Shown here: piece by piece, positions 57,531 to 64,000 of the stretch
How positions within the stretch are numbered: the first letter of the stretch is position 1
Layout of the letters: the number at the start of each line of letters is the position of its first letter
DNA from: Streptomyces omiyaensis
GTDB taxonomy: Bacteria > Actinomycetota > Actinomycetes > Streptomycetales > Streptomycetaceae
Length of the DNA stretch: 64,000 bases
Reading direction: 5' to 3'
Assembly: GCF_014650895.1 (NCBI RefSeq)
Contig: NZ_BMVV01000002.1
Coordinates: 496,001 to 560,000 of the forward strand
Made by a program: the position numbers and the translations under genes
Notes under the pieces: generated by a model
The model's database searches: none
Seen by the model: only the letters and a program-made list of their open reading frames with translations
Told to the model about the DNA's origin: nothing

Positions 57531-58556
57531 ATGCTTCGTATTCATTTCACCGCGGACGATCTGGTGGGGGTGCGGATCGCCGCCCGTCCTGACGTCCTGT
57601 GGGAAACGATTCTCAGCTTTCACCGTTTAAGGGACCGGCGCGGTCCCGTGGTGTTCGGCGGGTGGCGCACGGAAACGAGGGCGCGGCTCGGCGGGGAGAC
57701 CAGGCTGCTCGCCGCGCTCGTCCCGAGCCGGGGCTATTTCCCCGACTTCCTCACCCCGGCGGAGGGACTCCACGGCCTCGACGACGGCCTCCAGGCGGTC
57801 CGCGCGACCGCTCCGGGCCGGCTCCGCTCGGAGCTCTCCCTGCTGGCCGCCGACCGGTCGGGCGGCCGCACGGTGCCGCACTCGCTGCGGGCCCTCGCCG
57901 ACGGCGGCCCGGAGCCCTTCGACCGGCTGACGGGCGCGCTGCGGAGCTACCACCGGGCGGCCGTGGAGCCCTACTGGGCGCACATCAGGGCCCGGGTGGA
58001 GGCGGACCGGGCCCGGCGCGGCCGGGCCGTCCTGGACGGCGGTGCGGAGGAGCTGCTGGACTCGCTGCCGCCGATGCTGAGCTGGCGGGCGCCGGTCCTG
58101 GAGGCGGCCTACCCGGTCGACCGGGACGTGCACCTGGACGGGCGGGGGCTGCTGCTCCAGCCGTCGTACTTCTGCCGGGGGACGCCGGTGATGCTGCGCG
58201 ACCCGGCGCTGCCGCCGGTGCTGGTCTACCCGGTGACCCACGGGGAGGCGCCGACGGTCCGCCCGCCGCGGGTCTCCTCGCTGGCGAAGCTGGTCGGCCA
58301 GACCCGGGCGGAGGTCCTCCGGGCCATCGGGGACGGCGGGACGACGAGCGAGCTGGCCCGGCGGGCCGGGGTGTCGCTCGCCTCCGCCAGCCAGCACGCG
58401 GGCGTGCTGCGCGAGGCCGGTCTCATCGCCACCCTCCGGCACGGGAACGCGGTGCTGCACACGCTGACGCCGCTGGGCGCCGCCCTCCTGGGGGGAGGCG
58501 GGACCCAGCGGCGGGAGGAGCGCTGTTACGCGCGGAACGGGCCGGTCACCTCGTAG
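57531..58556 (+). CDS. ArsR-like winged-helix regulator with large N-terminal domain
   Basis: This 341-residue protein begins LRIHFTADDLVGVRIAARPD and ends with a winged helix typical of ArsR regulators (VLRAIGDGGTTSELARRAGV, then SASQHAGVLREAGLI). The roughly 240-residue N-terminal part is the DUF5937-type domain seen in streptomycete ArsR proteins; it has no recognisable enzyme motif. GGTGGGG lies 6 nt before the ATG at 57531. Its 3' end overlaps the convergent DUF839 gene by 31 bp. Effector unknown. Confidence 0.85.
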   Translation: MLRIHFTADDLVGVRIAARPDVLWETILSFHRLRDRRGPVVFGGWRTETRARLGGETRLLAALVPSRGYFPDFLTPAEGLHGLDDGLQAVRATAPGRLRSELSLLAADRSGGRTVPHSLRALADGGPEPFDRLTGALRSYHRAAVEPYWAHIRARVEADRARRGRAVLDGGAEELLDSLPPMLSWRAPVLEAAYPVDRDVHLDGRGLLLQPSYFCRGTPVMLRDPALPPVLVYPVTHGEAPTVRPPRVSSLAKLVGQTRAEVLRAIGDGGTTSELARRAGVSLASASQHAGVLREAGLIATLRHGNAVLHTLTPLGAALLGGGGTQRREERCYARNGPVTS

Positions 58557-59686
58557 GTGATGCCGCCCGAGGAGCTGCCCGAGGTGCCGCGCTGGCTGGA
58601 GAAGTACAGCCGCGTGCCGTCGGGCGAGAAGGCCGGTCCGGTGATCTCGGAACCGGACTGGCCGGTGATCCGCAGGAAGGGCGCGACGGTGTCGTCCGGC
58701 GTGATCAGGCAGATCTCCATGTTGCCGCCGTCCTCGGCGACGTAGAGGTCGCCGGAGGAGGCGCCGGTGACGTTGTCCACGCCGGTGAGCGGAGCGGCGC
58801 CGCCGGGCACCAGCGAGTCGTCGTAGGCGAGCTCGTAGGTGCTGTTCGTGAGGTTCAGCTGCCAGAGGCGGTTGTCGCCCTTGGTGGTGAACCAGACCTT
58901 GTCGTCGGCGTAGTGGCAGCCCTCGCCGCCGCTGAACTTCTTCGCGCCGGAGACCTGGCTGCGGGTGGTGGTCGGGGAGCCGTCCGGGTCCGGCACGTTC
59001 TGCCAGGTGAAGGAGCCGGAGGTGGCCGTGCCGGCCTTGAGGACCTGGAGGGTGCCCGAGGAGAGGTTGCCCCAGGTGGACGGGACGAAGCGGTAGAAGC
59101 AGCCGTCGGTCTCGTCCTCGGTCAGGTAGACGACCTTGCGGACCGGGTCGGCGGCGGCCGCCTCGTGCTTGAAGCGGCCCATGGCGTCGCGGCGGACCGC
59201 CGCGTTCACGCCGTAGGGGTCGGTCTCGTAGACGTAGCCGAGGCTGACCTCCTCGCAGGAGAGCCAGGTGTTCCACGGGGTCTTGCCGCCGGCGCAGTTC
59301 TGCCGGGTGTTCGAGAGGATCCGGTACGCGCCGGTGACGGTGCCGGTGGCGCCGAACCTCAGGGCGCTCGCGCCGCCGCTCGGGTTGATCTCCGAGTTGG
59401 AGACGTAGATCCACCCGGTGCCGTCGGCGTAGCAGGCGCCGCCGTCGGGGGCGTTGTGCCAGGTGTACGAGGTGCCGGGGACGGTCTGTCCCGAGCGGGC
59501 GACGATCCGGCTGGTGAAGCCGGCCGGCAGCAGGATGCCGTTCGCGTCCGCCGCGCCGAGCGCCCCGTAGGGCCCGGCGCCGGGCTGGGCGGGGGCCGCG
59601 TAGGCGGCGCCCCGCATCAGGGTGCCGCCGAAGGCGGCCGCCGACGTGCCGATGACCGCTCCGCGCAGGAAACTGCGTCGCTCCAC
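58526..59686 (-). CDS. Tat-exported DUF839 (PhoX-like) protein
   Basis: This 386-residue protein has a twin-arginine signal (ERRSFLRGAVIGTSAAA, cleavage near AYAA about residue 30) and a DUF839/PhoX-type beta-propeller body (SRIVARSGQTVPG, YVSNSEINPSGG, CEEVSLGYVYETDPYG, EGCHYADDKVWFTTKGDNR). It is shorter than full-length PhoX alkaline phosphatases, and the metal ligands cannot all be confirmed, so enzymatic activity is uncertain. The GTG at 59686 follows GGAGAGAAG. A TAGGTT -10-like hexamer (59752-59757 complement) lies upstream. Confidence 0.87.
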   Translation of the reverse strand: MERRSFLRGAVIGTSAAAFGGTLMRGAAYAAPAQPGAGPYGALGAADANGILLPAGFTSRIVARSGQTVPGTSYTWHNAPDGGACYADGTGWIYVSNSEINPSGGASALRFGATGTVTGAYRILSNTRQNCAGGKTPWNTWLSCEEVSLGYVYETDPYGVNAAVRRDAMGRFKHEAAAADPVRKVVYLTEDETDGCFYRFVPSTWGNLSSGTLQVLKAGTATSGSFTWQNVPDPDGSPTTTRSQVSGAKKFSGGEGCHYADDKVWFTTKGDNRLWQLNLTNSTYELAYDDSLVPGGAAPLTGVDNVTGASSGDLYVAEDGGNMEICLITPDDTVAPFLRITGQSGSEITGPAFSPDGTRLYFSSQRGTSGSSSGGITYEVTGPFRA

Positions 59687-59912
59687 GTCTTCTCTCCAGG
59701 GGTGTGGTGACCGCCCGCCGCACGGTCAGCGGCGGGGCCGCGCGGAGAGTGAACCTAGGAGCCGGGAGTTGACTGGGCATCAACAACCGGTGACGGGGAG
59801 GGGGCGGCTACGGGGCGGCGGGGGTGAGCCCCGCGCGGACGGCGGGGCGCCCGCCCGCGGGGCGGGACCTTCGGCACTGGGGGCGGCGGGCCCGGCCCGG
59901 CAGACTGGACGC

Positions 59913-60380
59913 ATGCGCGAGACCCGGGAGCTCACCGACATCGGCGGCCGCGACGACCTCGACGTGCTGCTGCGCCGCTTCTACGCGGCGGCCTTCGCCG
60001 ACCCCCTCATCGGCCCGTTCTTCACCGAGGTCGCCGGCACGGACCTGGAGGTCCACCTGCCGCGCATCACCGACTTCTGGGAGCGCGCCCTCTTCCGCAC
60101 CGCCCCCTACGGGCGGGACGCCTTCGCCCCGCACGCCGCCCTGCACTCCGTCCGCCCGCTCACCCCCGCCCACTTCGGGCGCTGGGTGCAGCTCTGGCAC
60201 GCCACTGTCGACGGGCTCCACCGGGGACTGCTGGCGGACCGGGCCAGGATGACGGGGGAGCGGATCGCCGTCTCGATGCTGAAGCGGCTCGGCGGCCCCG
60301 GAGCGGAGGCCGCGGCGGCGACCGGCGGGACCGGCGGTTTCGTCCCGCTGGCGGCGCTCACCCTGCGCGCGGCGGCCTGA
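59913..60380 (+). CDS. Truncated hemoglobin (group III-like)
   Basis: This 155-residue globin has the 2-on-2 truncated fold pattern: DLDVLLRRFYAAAFADPLIG near the N-terminus, FFTEVAGTDLEVHLPRITDF in the middle with the proximal-side region HFGRWVQLWHATVDGL and the heme-ligating histidine. Group III globins bind O2 or NO; the physiological role is unknown. CAGACT (59901-59906) lies 6 nt before the ATG with no ribosome-binding site, another leaderless-type start. The open frame upstream is not conserved. Confidence 0.85.
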   Translation: MRETRELTDIGGRDDLDVLLRRFYAAAFADPLIGPFFTEVAGTDLEVHLPRITDFWERALFRTAPYGRDAFAPHAALHSVRPLTPAHFGRWVQLWHATVDGLHRGLLADRARMTGERIAVSMLKRLGGPGAEAAAATGGTGGFVPLAALTLRAAA

Positions 60381-60472
60381 GCCGGAAGAATCCTCCGGCG
60401 GAGCGATGAGTTCGGGCCGGCCGGTCCGTCTTACCTCTCGACAGCACCGCACGACGGAGAAGAGAGCACGCC

Positions 60473-60886
60473 ATGGCCCCGCAGATGATCTTCGTGAACC
60501 TGCCCGTGAAGGACCTCGCCACGAGCCGCGCCTTCTACGAGAAGCTCGGGTACACGATCAACCCGCAGTTCAGCGACGACAGCACGGCCTGTGTGGTGAT
60601 CGGCGACACCATCTTCGTCATGCTGCTCACCGGGGAGAAGTTCGCCACCTTCACCGCCCCCGGCAAGGAGGTCGCCGACGCCGCCGCCACCACCCAGGTG
60701 CTGCTCACGCTCAACGCGGAGAGCCGCGAGAAGGCCGACGAGCTGGCCGACCGGGCCCTGGAGGCGGGCGGCGCGCCGGCGAAGGAGCCGATGGACATGG
60801 GCTTCATGTACGGCCGCTCCTTCGCCGACCCGGACGGCCACCACTGGGAGGTCTTCTGGATGGACCCGGCCACGACGCAGGGCTGA
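60473..60886 (+). CDS. VOC-family protein (glyoxalase/bleomycin-resistance fold)
   Basis: This 137-residue protein has the paired beta-alpha-beta-beta-beta fold of the vicinal oxygen chelate superfamily: MIFVNLPVKDLATSRAFYEKLGY at the start and FADPDGHHWEVFWMD at the end (each within 20-residue blocks). The metal-binding residues are not fully canonical, so a dioxygenase or binding role cannot be assigned. GGAGAAGAGAGCACGCC gives a Shine-Dalgarno sequence ahead of the ATG. It follows the globin gene by 92 bp and converges on the SDR gene. Confidence 0.88.
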   Translation: MAPQMIFVNLPVKDLATSRAFYEKLGYTINPQFSDDSTACVVIGDTIFVMLLTGEKFATFTAPGKEVADAAATTQVLLTLNAESREKADELADRALEAGGAPAKEPMDMGFMYGRSFADPDGHHWEVFWMDPATTQG

Positions 60887-60904
60887 GGGCCCTCGTGGGC
60901 GGGC

Positions 60905-61666
60905 TCAGGCGGAGACGCCGCCGTCGACCACCAGGTCGGTGCCGACGGTCGAGCCCGCCGCGTCCGAGGCGAGGTACAGCACCGCCGCCGCCACCTCCGC
61001 CGCCGAGGAGATCCGGCCGAGCGGCGACTGCTCCTTCATCCGGACCTCCCGCCCGGCCTCCGTCTCGCCGGGCAGCAGCGACATCGCGGACTCGGCGGCG
61101 CCCGGGCTGACCGCGTTGATCCGGACCCCGTCGCCGATGTGGTCGAGGGCGGCGGCGCGGGTGAGCGCCGAGACGGCCGCCTTGGAGACCTGGTAGCCGA
61201 AGAGGCCGGGGAGGCGGACGTGCGGACCCAGGTTGGACGAGACGTTGACGATCGCGCCCCCGCCGTGCGCCCGCATGTGGGCGACCTCGGCCTGGAGGGC
61301 GTGCAGGACGCCGGTCACGTTGGTGTCGAGCAGCGCCCGCCAGTCGTCGAGCGGGAAGTCGGCGGCGCTGTGCCCGCCCCGGAAGATCCCCGCGTTGTTC
61401 ACGGCGACGTCGAGTCCGCCGTAGGTCTCCACCGTCCGCCGGACCAGCGCGCGGGTGGACTCCGGGTCCGTCACGTCGGCGGTGACGGCGGTGGCGGTGC
61501 CGCCCTCGGACCGGATCAGTGCGGCGGTCTCCCCGACGGTCGCGGCGGTGCGGCCGGCGACGACCACCCGCCCGCCCTCGGCGGCGAAGGCGCGGGCGGT
61601 CTCGCGGCCGAGGCCGGAGCCGGCGCCGGTGACGAGGACGACGCGGCCGGTGAAACGTGCGGTCAT
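60905..61666 (-). CDS. Short-chain dehydrogenase/reductase
   Basis: This 253-residue classical SDR has the coenzyme motif TGAGSGLG, the NNAGIF motif, catalytic Ser in VNVSSNLG and YQVSK (YxxxK). Likely an NAD(P)-dependent oxidoreductase of unknown substrate, with a C-terminal VGTDLVVDGGVSA typical of the FabG-like group. The ATG at 61666 follows GGGGAG by 5 nt. It is 23 bp downstream of an MFS exporter on the same strand, and both lie behind a TetR gene with a shared operator; the module suggests modification and export of a compound. Confidence 0.92.
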   Translation of the reverse strand: MTARFTGRVVLVTGAGSGLGRETARAFAAEGGRVVVAGRTAATVGETAALIRSEGGTATAVTADVTDPESTRALVRRTVETYGGLDVAVNNAGIFRGGHSAADFPLDDWRALLDTNVTGVLHALQAEVAHMRAHGGGAIVNVSSNLGPHVRLPGLFGYQVSKAAVSALTRAAALDHIGDGVRINAVSPGAAESAMSLLPGETEAGREVRMKEQSPLGRISSAAEVAAAVLYLASDAAGSTVGTDLVVDGGVSA

Positions 61667-61689
61667 GGGAACTCCCCTGGAGGCGTGGG

Positions 61690-63063
61690 TCACGTGGCGA
61701 GGCGGACGGTGAGGAGGGCGAGGCCGGCGAAGAGCGCGGCCGCCGCGGCGAGCGGCGCGCTGTCGCCGCCGAGGGTGAGCAGGGCGGCGAAGAGCACGGT
61801 CGGCCCGAGCTCCATCGCCGTGTTCAGGACGCCGCCGGCGAGCCCGGCCCGGTCGGCCCCCACCCGCTCGGTGGCGAGGACGGCGGCGCCCGCGAAGGAG
61901 AGCGCCCCGCCGGCCGGCAGCAGGAGCAGCCCCGGCAGCAGCCCGTACGCGTAGGGCGCGGCCGGGTCCGCGGCGCCGGCCGCGAGCAGCGCGAGCCCGG
62001 CGGCGGCGGTGCCCAGTCCGGCGGTGGTGACCCGGGCGGGCCCGAACCGCGCGAGCAGCGGCCCGGCGGCGCGGCCCGCGCCGAGCAGCGCGGCGGCGAA
62101 GGGCACGAAGGCGCCCGAGGTGAGCAGCGCCGACCAGCCGCGCCCGTGCTGGAGGGAGAGCGAGAGCAGGACGAAGACGGTGGCCGTGCCGGCGGCGGTG
62201 AGCGCGATCGCGGCGAGCCCGAGGAGCCGTCGCCGGTCGCGCAGGAAGTCCGGCGGGAGCAGCGGGTCGGCGGTCCGCCGCTCGGTGCGGGCGAAGACGG
62301 CGAGCAGGGCGAGGCCGGTGAGCAGCGGTACGAGGACGGGCGCGGAGCCCCACGGGTGGGCGTCGGTCAGCACCAGTCCGGTGCTGGCGAGGGCGATCCC
62401 GGCGGTGGCGAGGAGCGCGCCCGGCAGGTCCAGGGCGCGCTCGGCGCCGGGCGGGGTGGCGGGCAGCAGCCGGGGCGCGAGGAGCAGCGCGGCGACGGCG
62501 ACGGCGACCGGCACGGCGAAGGAGGCGCGCCAGGAGAGGGCGGCGGTGAGGACGCCGGAGAGCAGGTTCCCGGCGGTGGCGCCCAGGACGGAGAGCCCGC
62601 CCCAGGTGCCCATCGCCCGCCCGTAGGCGGCCGGTTCGGGGTGGAGGGCGCGCAGCGCGCCCATCGCCGCGGGGGCGACGAGCGCGGCGCCCGCGCCCTG
62701 GGCGAAGCGGGCCGCGAGCAGGGTGCCGTACCCGGGTGCGAAGGGAGCGAGGGCGGAGGCGGCGGCGAAGAGGAGCAGGCCCGCGGTGAGCGCCCGGCGC
62801 GCGCCGTACCGGTCGGCGAGCCGTCCGCCGAGCAGCAGCAGCCCGGCGAAGGAGAGTCCGTAGGCGGCGCCGAGGAGGATCAGCCCGCTCCGGTCGAGGC
62901 CGAAGGCGGCGCCGATCCGGGGGAGCGGGACGGCGAGCGAGGCGAGCGTGAAGATGAGCGTCGCCTGCACGGTCCCGAGGAGCGCGAACCCCCGGCGGAC
63001 GCCCCGGGGGTCCGCCGGGGCGGCGGGTGCCGCGGTCGCCGTGGTCCTTCCGTACGTCGTCAT
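61690..63063 (-). CDS. MFS transporter (drug-exporter-like)
   Basis: This 457-residue major-facilitator protein has 14 hydrophobic stretches by rough count, and motif A-like GGRLADRYGARRAL. It is probably an efflux pump. The ATG at 63063 follows GGGGGA by about 4-5 nt; upstream in-frame ATGs at 63075 and 63093 sit inside the operator. It precedes the SDR gene and is controlled, by inference, by the TetR gene just upstream through the operator at 63079-63099. Confidence 0.88.
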   Translation of the reverse strand: MTTYGRTTATAAPAAPADPRGVRRGFALLGTVQATLIFTLASLAVPLPRIGAAFGLDRSGLILLGAAYGLSFAGLLLLGGRLADRYGARRALTAGLLLFAAASALAPFAPGYGTLLAARFAQGAGAALVAPAAMGALRALHPEPAAYGRAMGTWGGLSVLGATAGNLLSGVLTAALSWRASFAVPVAVAVAALLLAPRLLPATPPGAERALDLPGALLATAGIALASTGLVLTDAHPWGSAPVLVPLLTGLALLAVFARTERRTADPLLPPDFLRDRRRLLGLAAIALTAAGTATVFVLLSLSLQHGRGWSALLTSGAFVPFAAALLGAGRAAGPLLARFGPARVTTAGLGTAAAGLALLAAGAADPAAPYAYGLLPGLLLLPAGGALSFAGAAVLATERVGADRAGLAGGVLNTAMELGPTVLFAALLTLGGDSAPLAAAAALFAGLALLTVRLAT

Positions 63064-63078
63064 GCCGTCCCCCATCTG

Positions 63079-63099
63079 TACTTGACCGTACATTCCAGA
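63079..63099 (-). promoter_or_regulatory. Probable TetR operator at the MFS promoter
   Basis: The minus-strand sequence TCTGGAATGTACGGTCAAGTA (21 nt; written here in parts: TCTGGAATGT ACGGTCAAGTA) matches 18 of 21 bases of the plus-strand element at 63752-63772 in front of the TetR gene. TGTAC-6-GTACA symmetry is also present. Confidence 0.75.
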
Positions 63100-63148
63100 A
63101 TCACCCCCGGAAAAAGGCGCCCCGAAGGGCGCCCGTCCCCGTGGCCGC

Positions 63149-63733
63149 TCAGTCCAGCAGCCGCAGGGCCTCCTCCGCCGCGTCCCGGACCCTGGCCGGG
63201 TCCGTCGACGCCTTGCCGACCACCCGGATCCCCTGGAGCAGGACCAGGAGCATCCGGGAGAGGGTGCGCGGATCGCGCCCCTCCGGCAGCTCGCCCCGGG
63301 CGCGGGCCCGGGTGAGCGACGCGTACAGCAGGGTCTCGATCTGCTCCCAGCTCAGCTCGACCCGGTGGGCCACCACCGGGTCGCGCGGGGCCAGTTCCGC
63401 CGCCGAGTTGGTGACCAGGCAGCCCCTCAGGCGCTCGCCCTCCGCCGCCGCCTCCGCGGCGAAGCGGCGGACCAGCGCCCGCACGGCCGGCAGGGCCGGG
63501 CCGGGCGCGGACAGCTCCTCGACGAGTCCCGGGTCCCGGGTCTCCAGGTAGCGCTCCAGCGCCTTCAGGTAGAGCTCGTGCTTGTTGCCGAAGGTCGCGT
63601 AGATGCTGGCCCGGCCGATCCCGAGGCGCTCCACGAGGTCCGCCATCGACGTCGCCTCATAGCCGCGCTCCCAGAACAGGTCGAGTGCCGCCTGGAGCGC
63701 GGCCTCGGGGTCGAATTCCTTGGTCCTGGCCAC
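63149..63733 (-). CDS. TetR-family regulator of the MFS-SDR operon
   Basis: This 194-residue TetR protein has the DNA-binding helix-turn-helix TSMADLVERLGIGRASIYATF and the ligand domain with RLRGCLVTNSAAELAPRDP, the AcrR/TetR_C_6-like group that responds to small hydrophobic compounds. The GTG at 63733 (VARTKEFDPEAAL) is preceded on the minus strand by TACGGT (63740-63745) with a 6-nt spacer, a leaderless start, and TTGACC (63764-63769) 18 bp further upstream. The operator-like element at 63752-63772 overlaps that -35, indicating autorepression. Confidence 0.92.
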   Translation of the reverse strand: MARTKEFDPEAALQAALDLFWERGYEATSMADLVERLGIGRASIYATFGNKHELYLKALERYLETRDPGLVEELSAPGPALPAVRALVRRFAAEAAAEGERLRGCLVTNSAAELAPRDPVVAHRVELSWEQIETLLYASLTRARARGELPEGRDPRTLSRMLLVLLQGIRVVGKASTDPARVRDAAEEALRLLD

Positions 63734-63751
63734 GAGGGGACCGTACGCCGA

Positions 63752-63772
63752 TCTGGAACGATCGGTCAAGTA
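63752..63772 (+). promoter_or_regulatory. Probable TetR operator at its own promoter
   Basis: The element TCTGGAACGA TCGGTCAAGTA (21 nt) overlaps the TetR -35 and part of the spacer, and shares 18 of 21 bases with the MFS operator at 63079-63099 in inverted orientation. Confidence 0.75.
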
Positions 63773-63776
63773 TCCC

Positions 63777-64000
63777 TCAGGAGGAGAGGCGGACCTCGTA
63801 CACCGCCACCGCCACCGCGTCGTCGTCCAGGCACCGCCCCGTCTCCAGGTCGAAGCGCTGCTTCAGGAGCGGCGAGGCAACGAACGGACGCCCGTCCGCC
63901 GTGCCGACCAGCCCCCGCGACAGCACCTGCGCCCCCGTGAACGGATCGCGGTTGTCGATCGCGTACGCCCGGCCCGCGCGGTCCCGGAACACCGCCGCCT
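63777..64000 (-). CDS. nirD: Nitrite reductase (NADH) small subunit NirD, partial
   Basis: The C-terminal 74 codons of a Rieske-like NirD subunit are present; the 5' end lies beyond the window edge at 64000. DNRDPFTGAQVLSRGLVG, then ASPLLKQRFDLETGRCLDDD and VAVYEVRLSS match NirD, which partners the large NirB subunit in assimilatory nitrite reduction to ammonium. Classical Rieske ligands (Cys-His pairs) are not visible in the present fragment, as expected for the NirD branch, which lacks the Fe-S cluster. The gene starts outside the window, probably following nirB. Confidence 0.88.
   Translation of the reverse strand, partial: AAVFRDRAGRAYAIDNRDPFTGAQVLSRGLVGTADGRPFVASPLLKQRFDLETGRCLDDDAVAVAVYEVRLSS

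Overview
The window is about 70 percent G+C, dense in GTG starts and full of Streptomyces-type proteins. The gene order (rpsT/lepA, hemW, hrcA-dnaJ, phoH-ybeY-corC-era, leuA, recO-uppS, zur-znu, glyS, dusB, ppdK) matches the conserved core of a Streptomyces chromosome as I remember it. I see no prophage, insertion sequence, CRISPR array, rRNA or tRNA.

Layout. 1-9.8 kb: ribosomal protein S20, LepA, a long-chain acyl-CoA synthetase, HemW, a DUF3097/metallo-hydrolase pair and the CIRCE-controlled hrcA-dnaJ heat-shock operon. 9.9-16.6 kb: nitronate monooxygenase-rsmE, an AAA+ ATPase coupled to a TPR membrane protein, and a HIT-RNase Z-adenine deaminase operon. 16.7-25.6 kb: an MFS exporter, a PfkB kinase, the PhoH-YbeY-CorC-MmcQ operon, a divergent MFS/XRE regulator pair and a cysteine-free cytidine-deaminase-like protein. 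25.7-28.8 kb: a cell-surface cassette of two secreted beta-sandwich proteins (one with a WxL-like C-terminus) and a membrane-anchored DUF916 protein, inserted between the deaminase-like gene and era. 28.9-37 kb: era, two unknowns, an M4 protease with its emfourin-type inhibitor, leuA with a leucine-rich leader peptide, a LAXTG-anchored choice-of-anchor-A protein and a TerB protein. 37-45.6 kb: a berberine-bridge-type oxidase with a LuxR regulator, an FprA-type ferredoxin reductase, a structured non-coding stretch, recO, uppS and a YcxB-like protein. 45.6-54 kb: Zur and the ZnuABC zinc importer with tandem Zur-box-like sites, glyS, a TetR/aldo-keto reductase pair, a DUF6243 protein behind a tiny leaderless ORF, and dusB. 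54-64 kb: ppdK, an ArsR-like regulator, a Tat-exported DUF839 protein, a truncated globin, a VOC protein, a TetR-MFS-SDR module with a shared operator, and the 3' part of nirD at the edge.

Most genes are housekeeping (translation, RNA maturation, zinc uptake, leucine synthesis, cell-wall lipid carrier). The most unusual items are the WxL/DUF916 cassette with a shared palindrome in front of both secreted-protein genes, the catalytically dead deaminase-fold protein, the two-tier hairpin near 42.4 kb with mutually exclusive pairings, and a recurrent NANNNT-(6-7 nt)-start arrangement that marks at least a dozen probable leaderless transcripts, including a 9-codon ORF at 52.2 kb.
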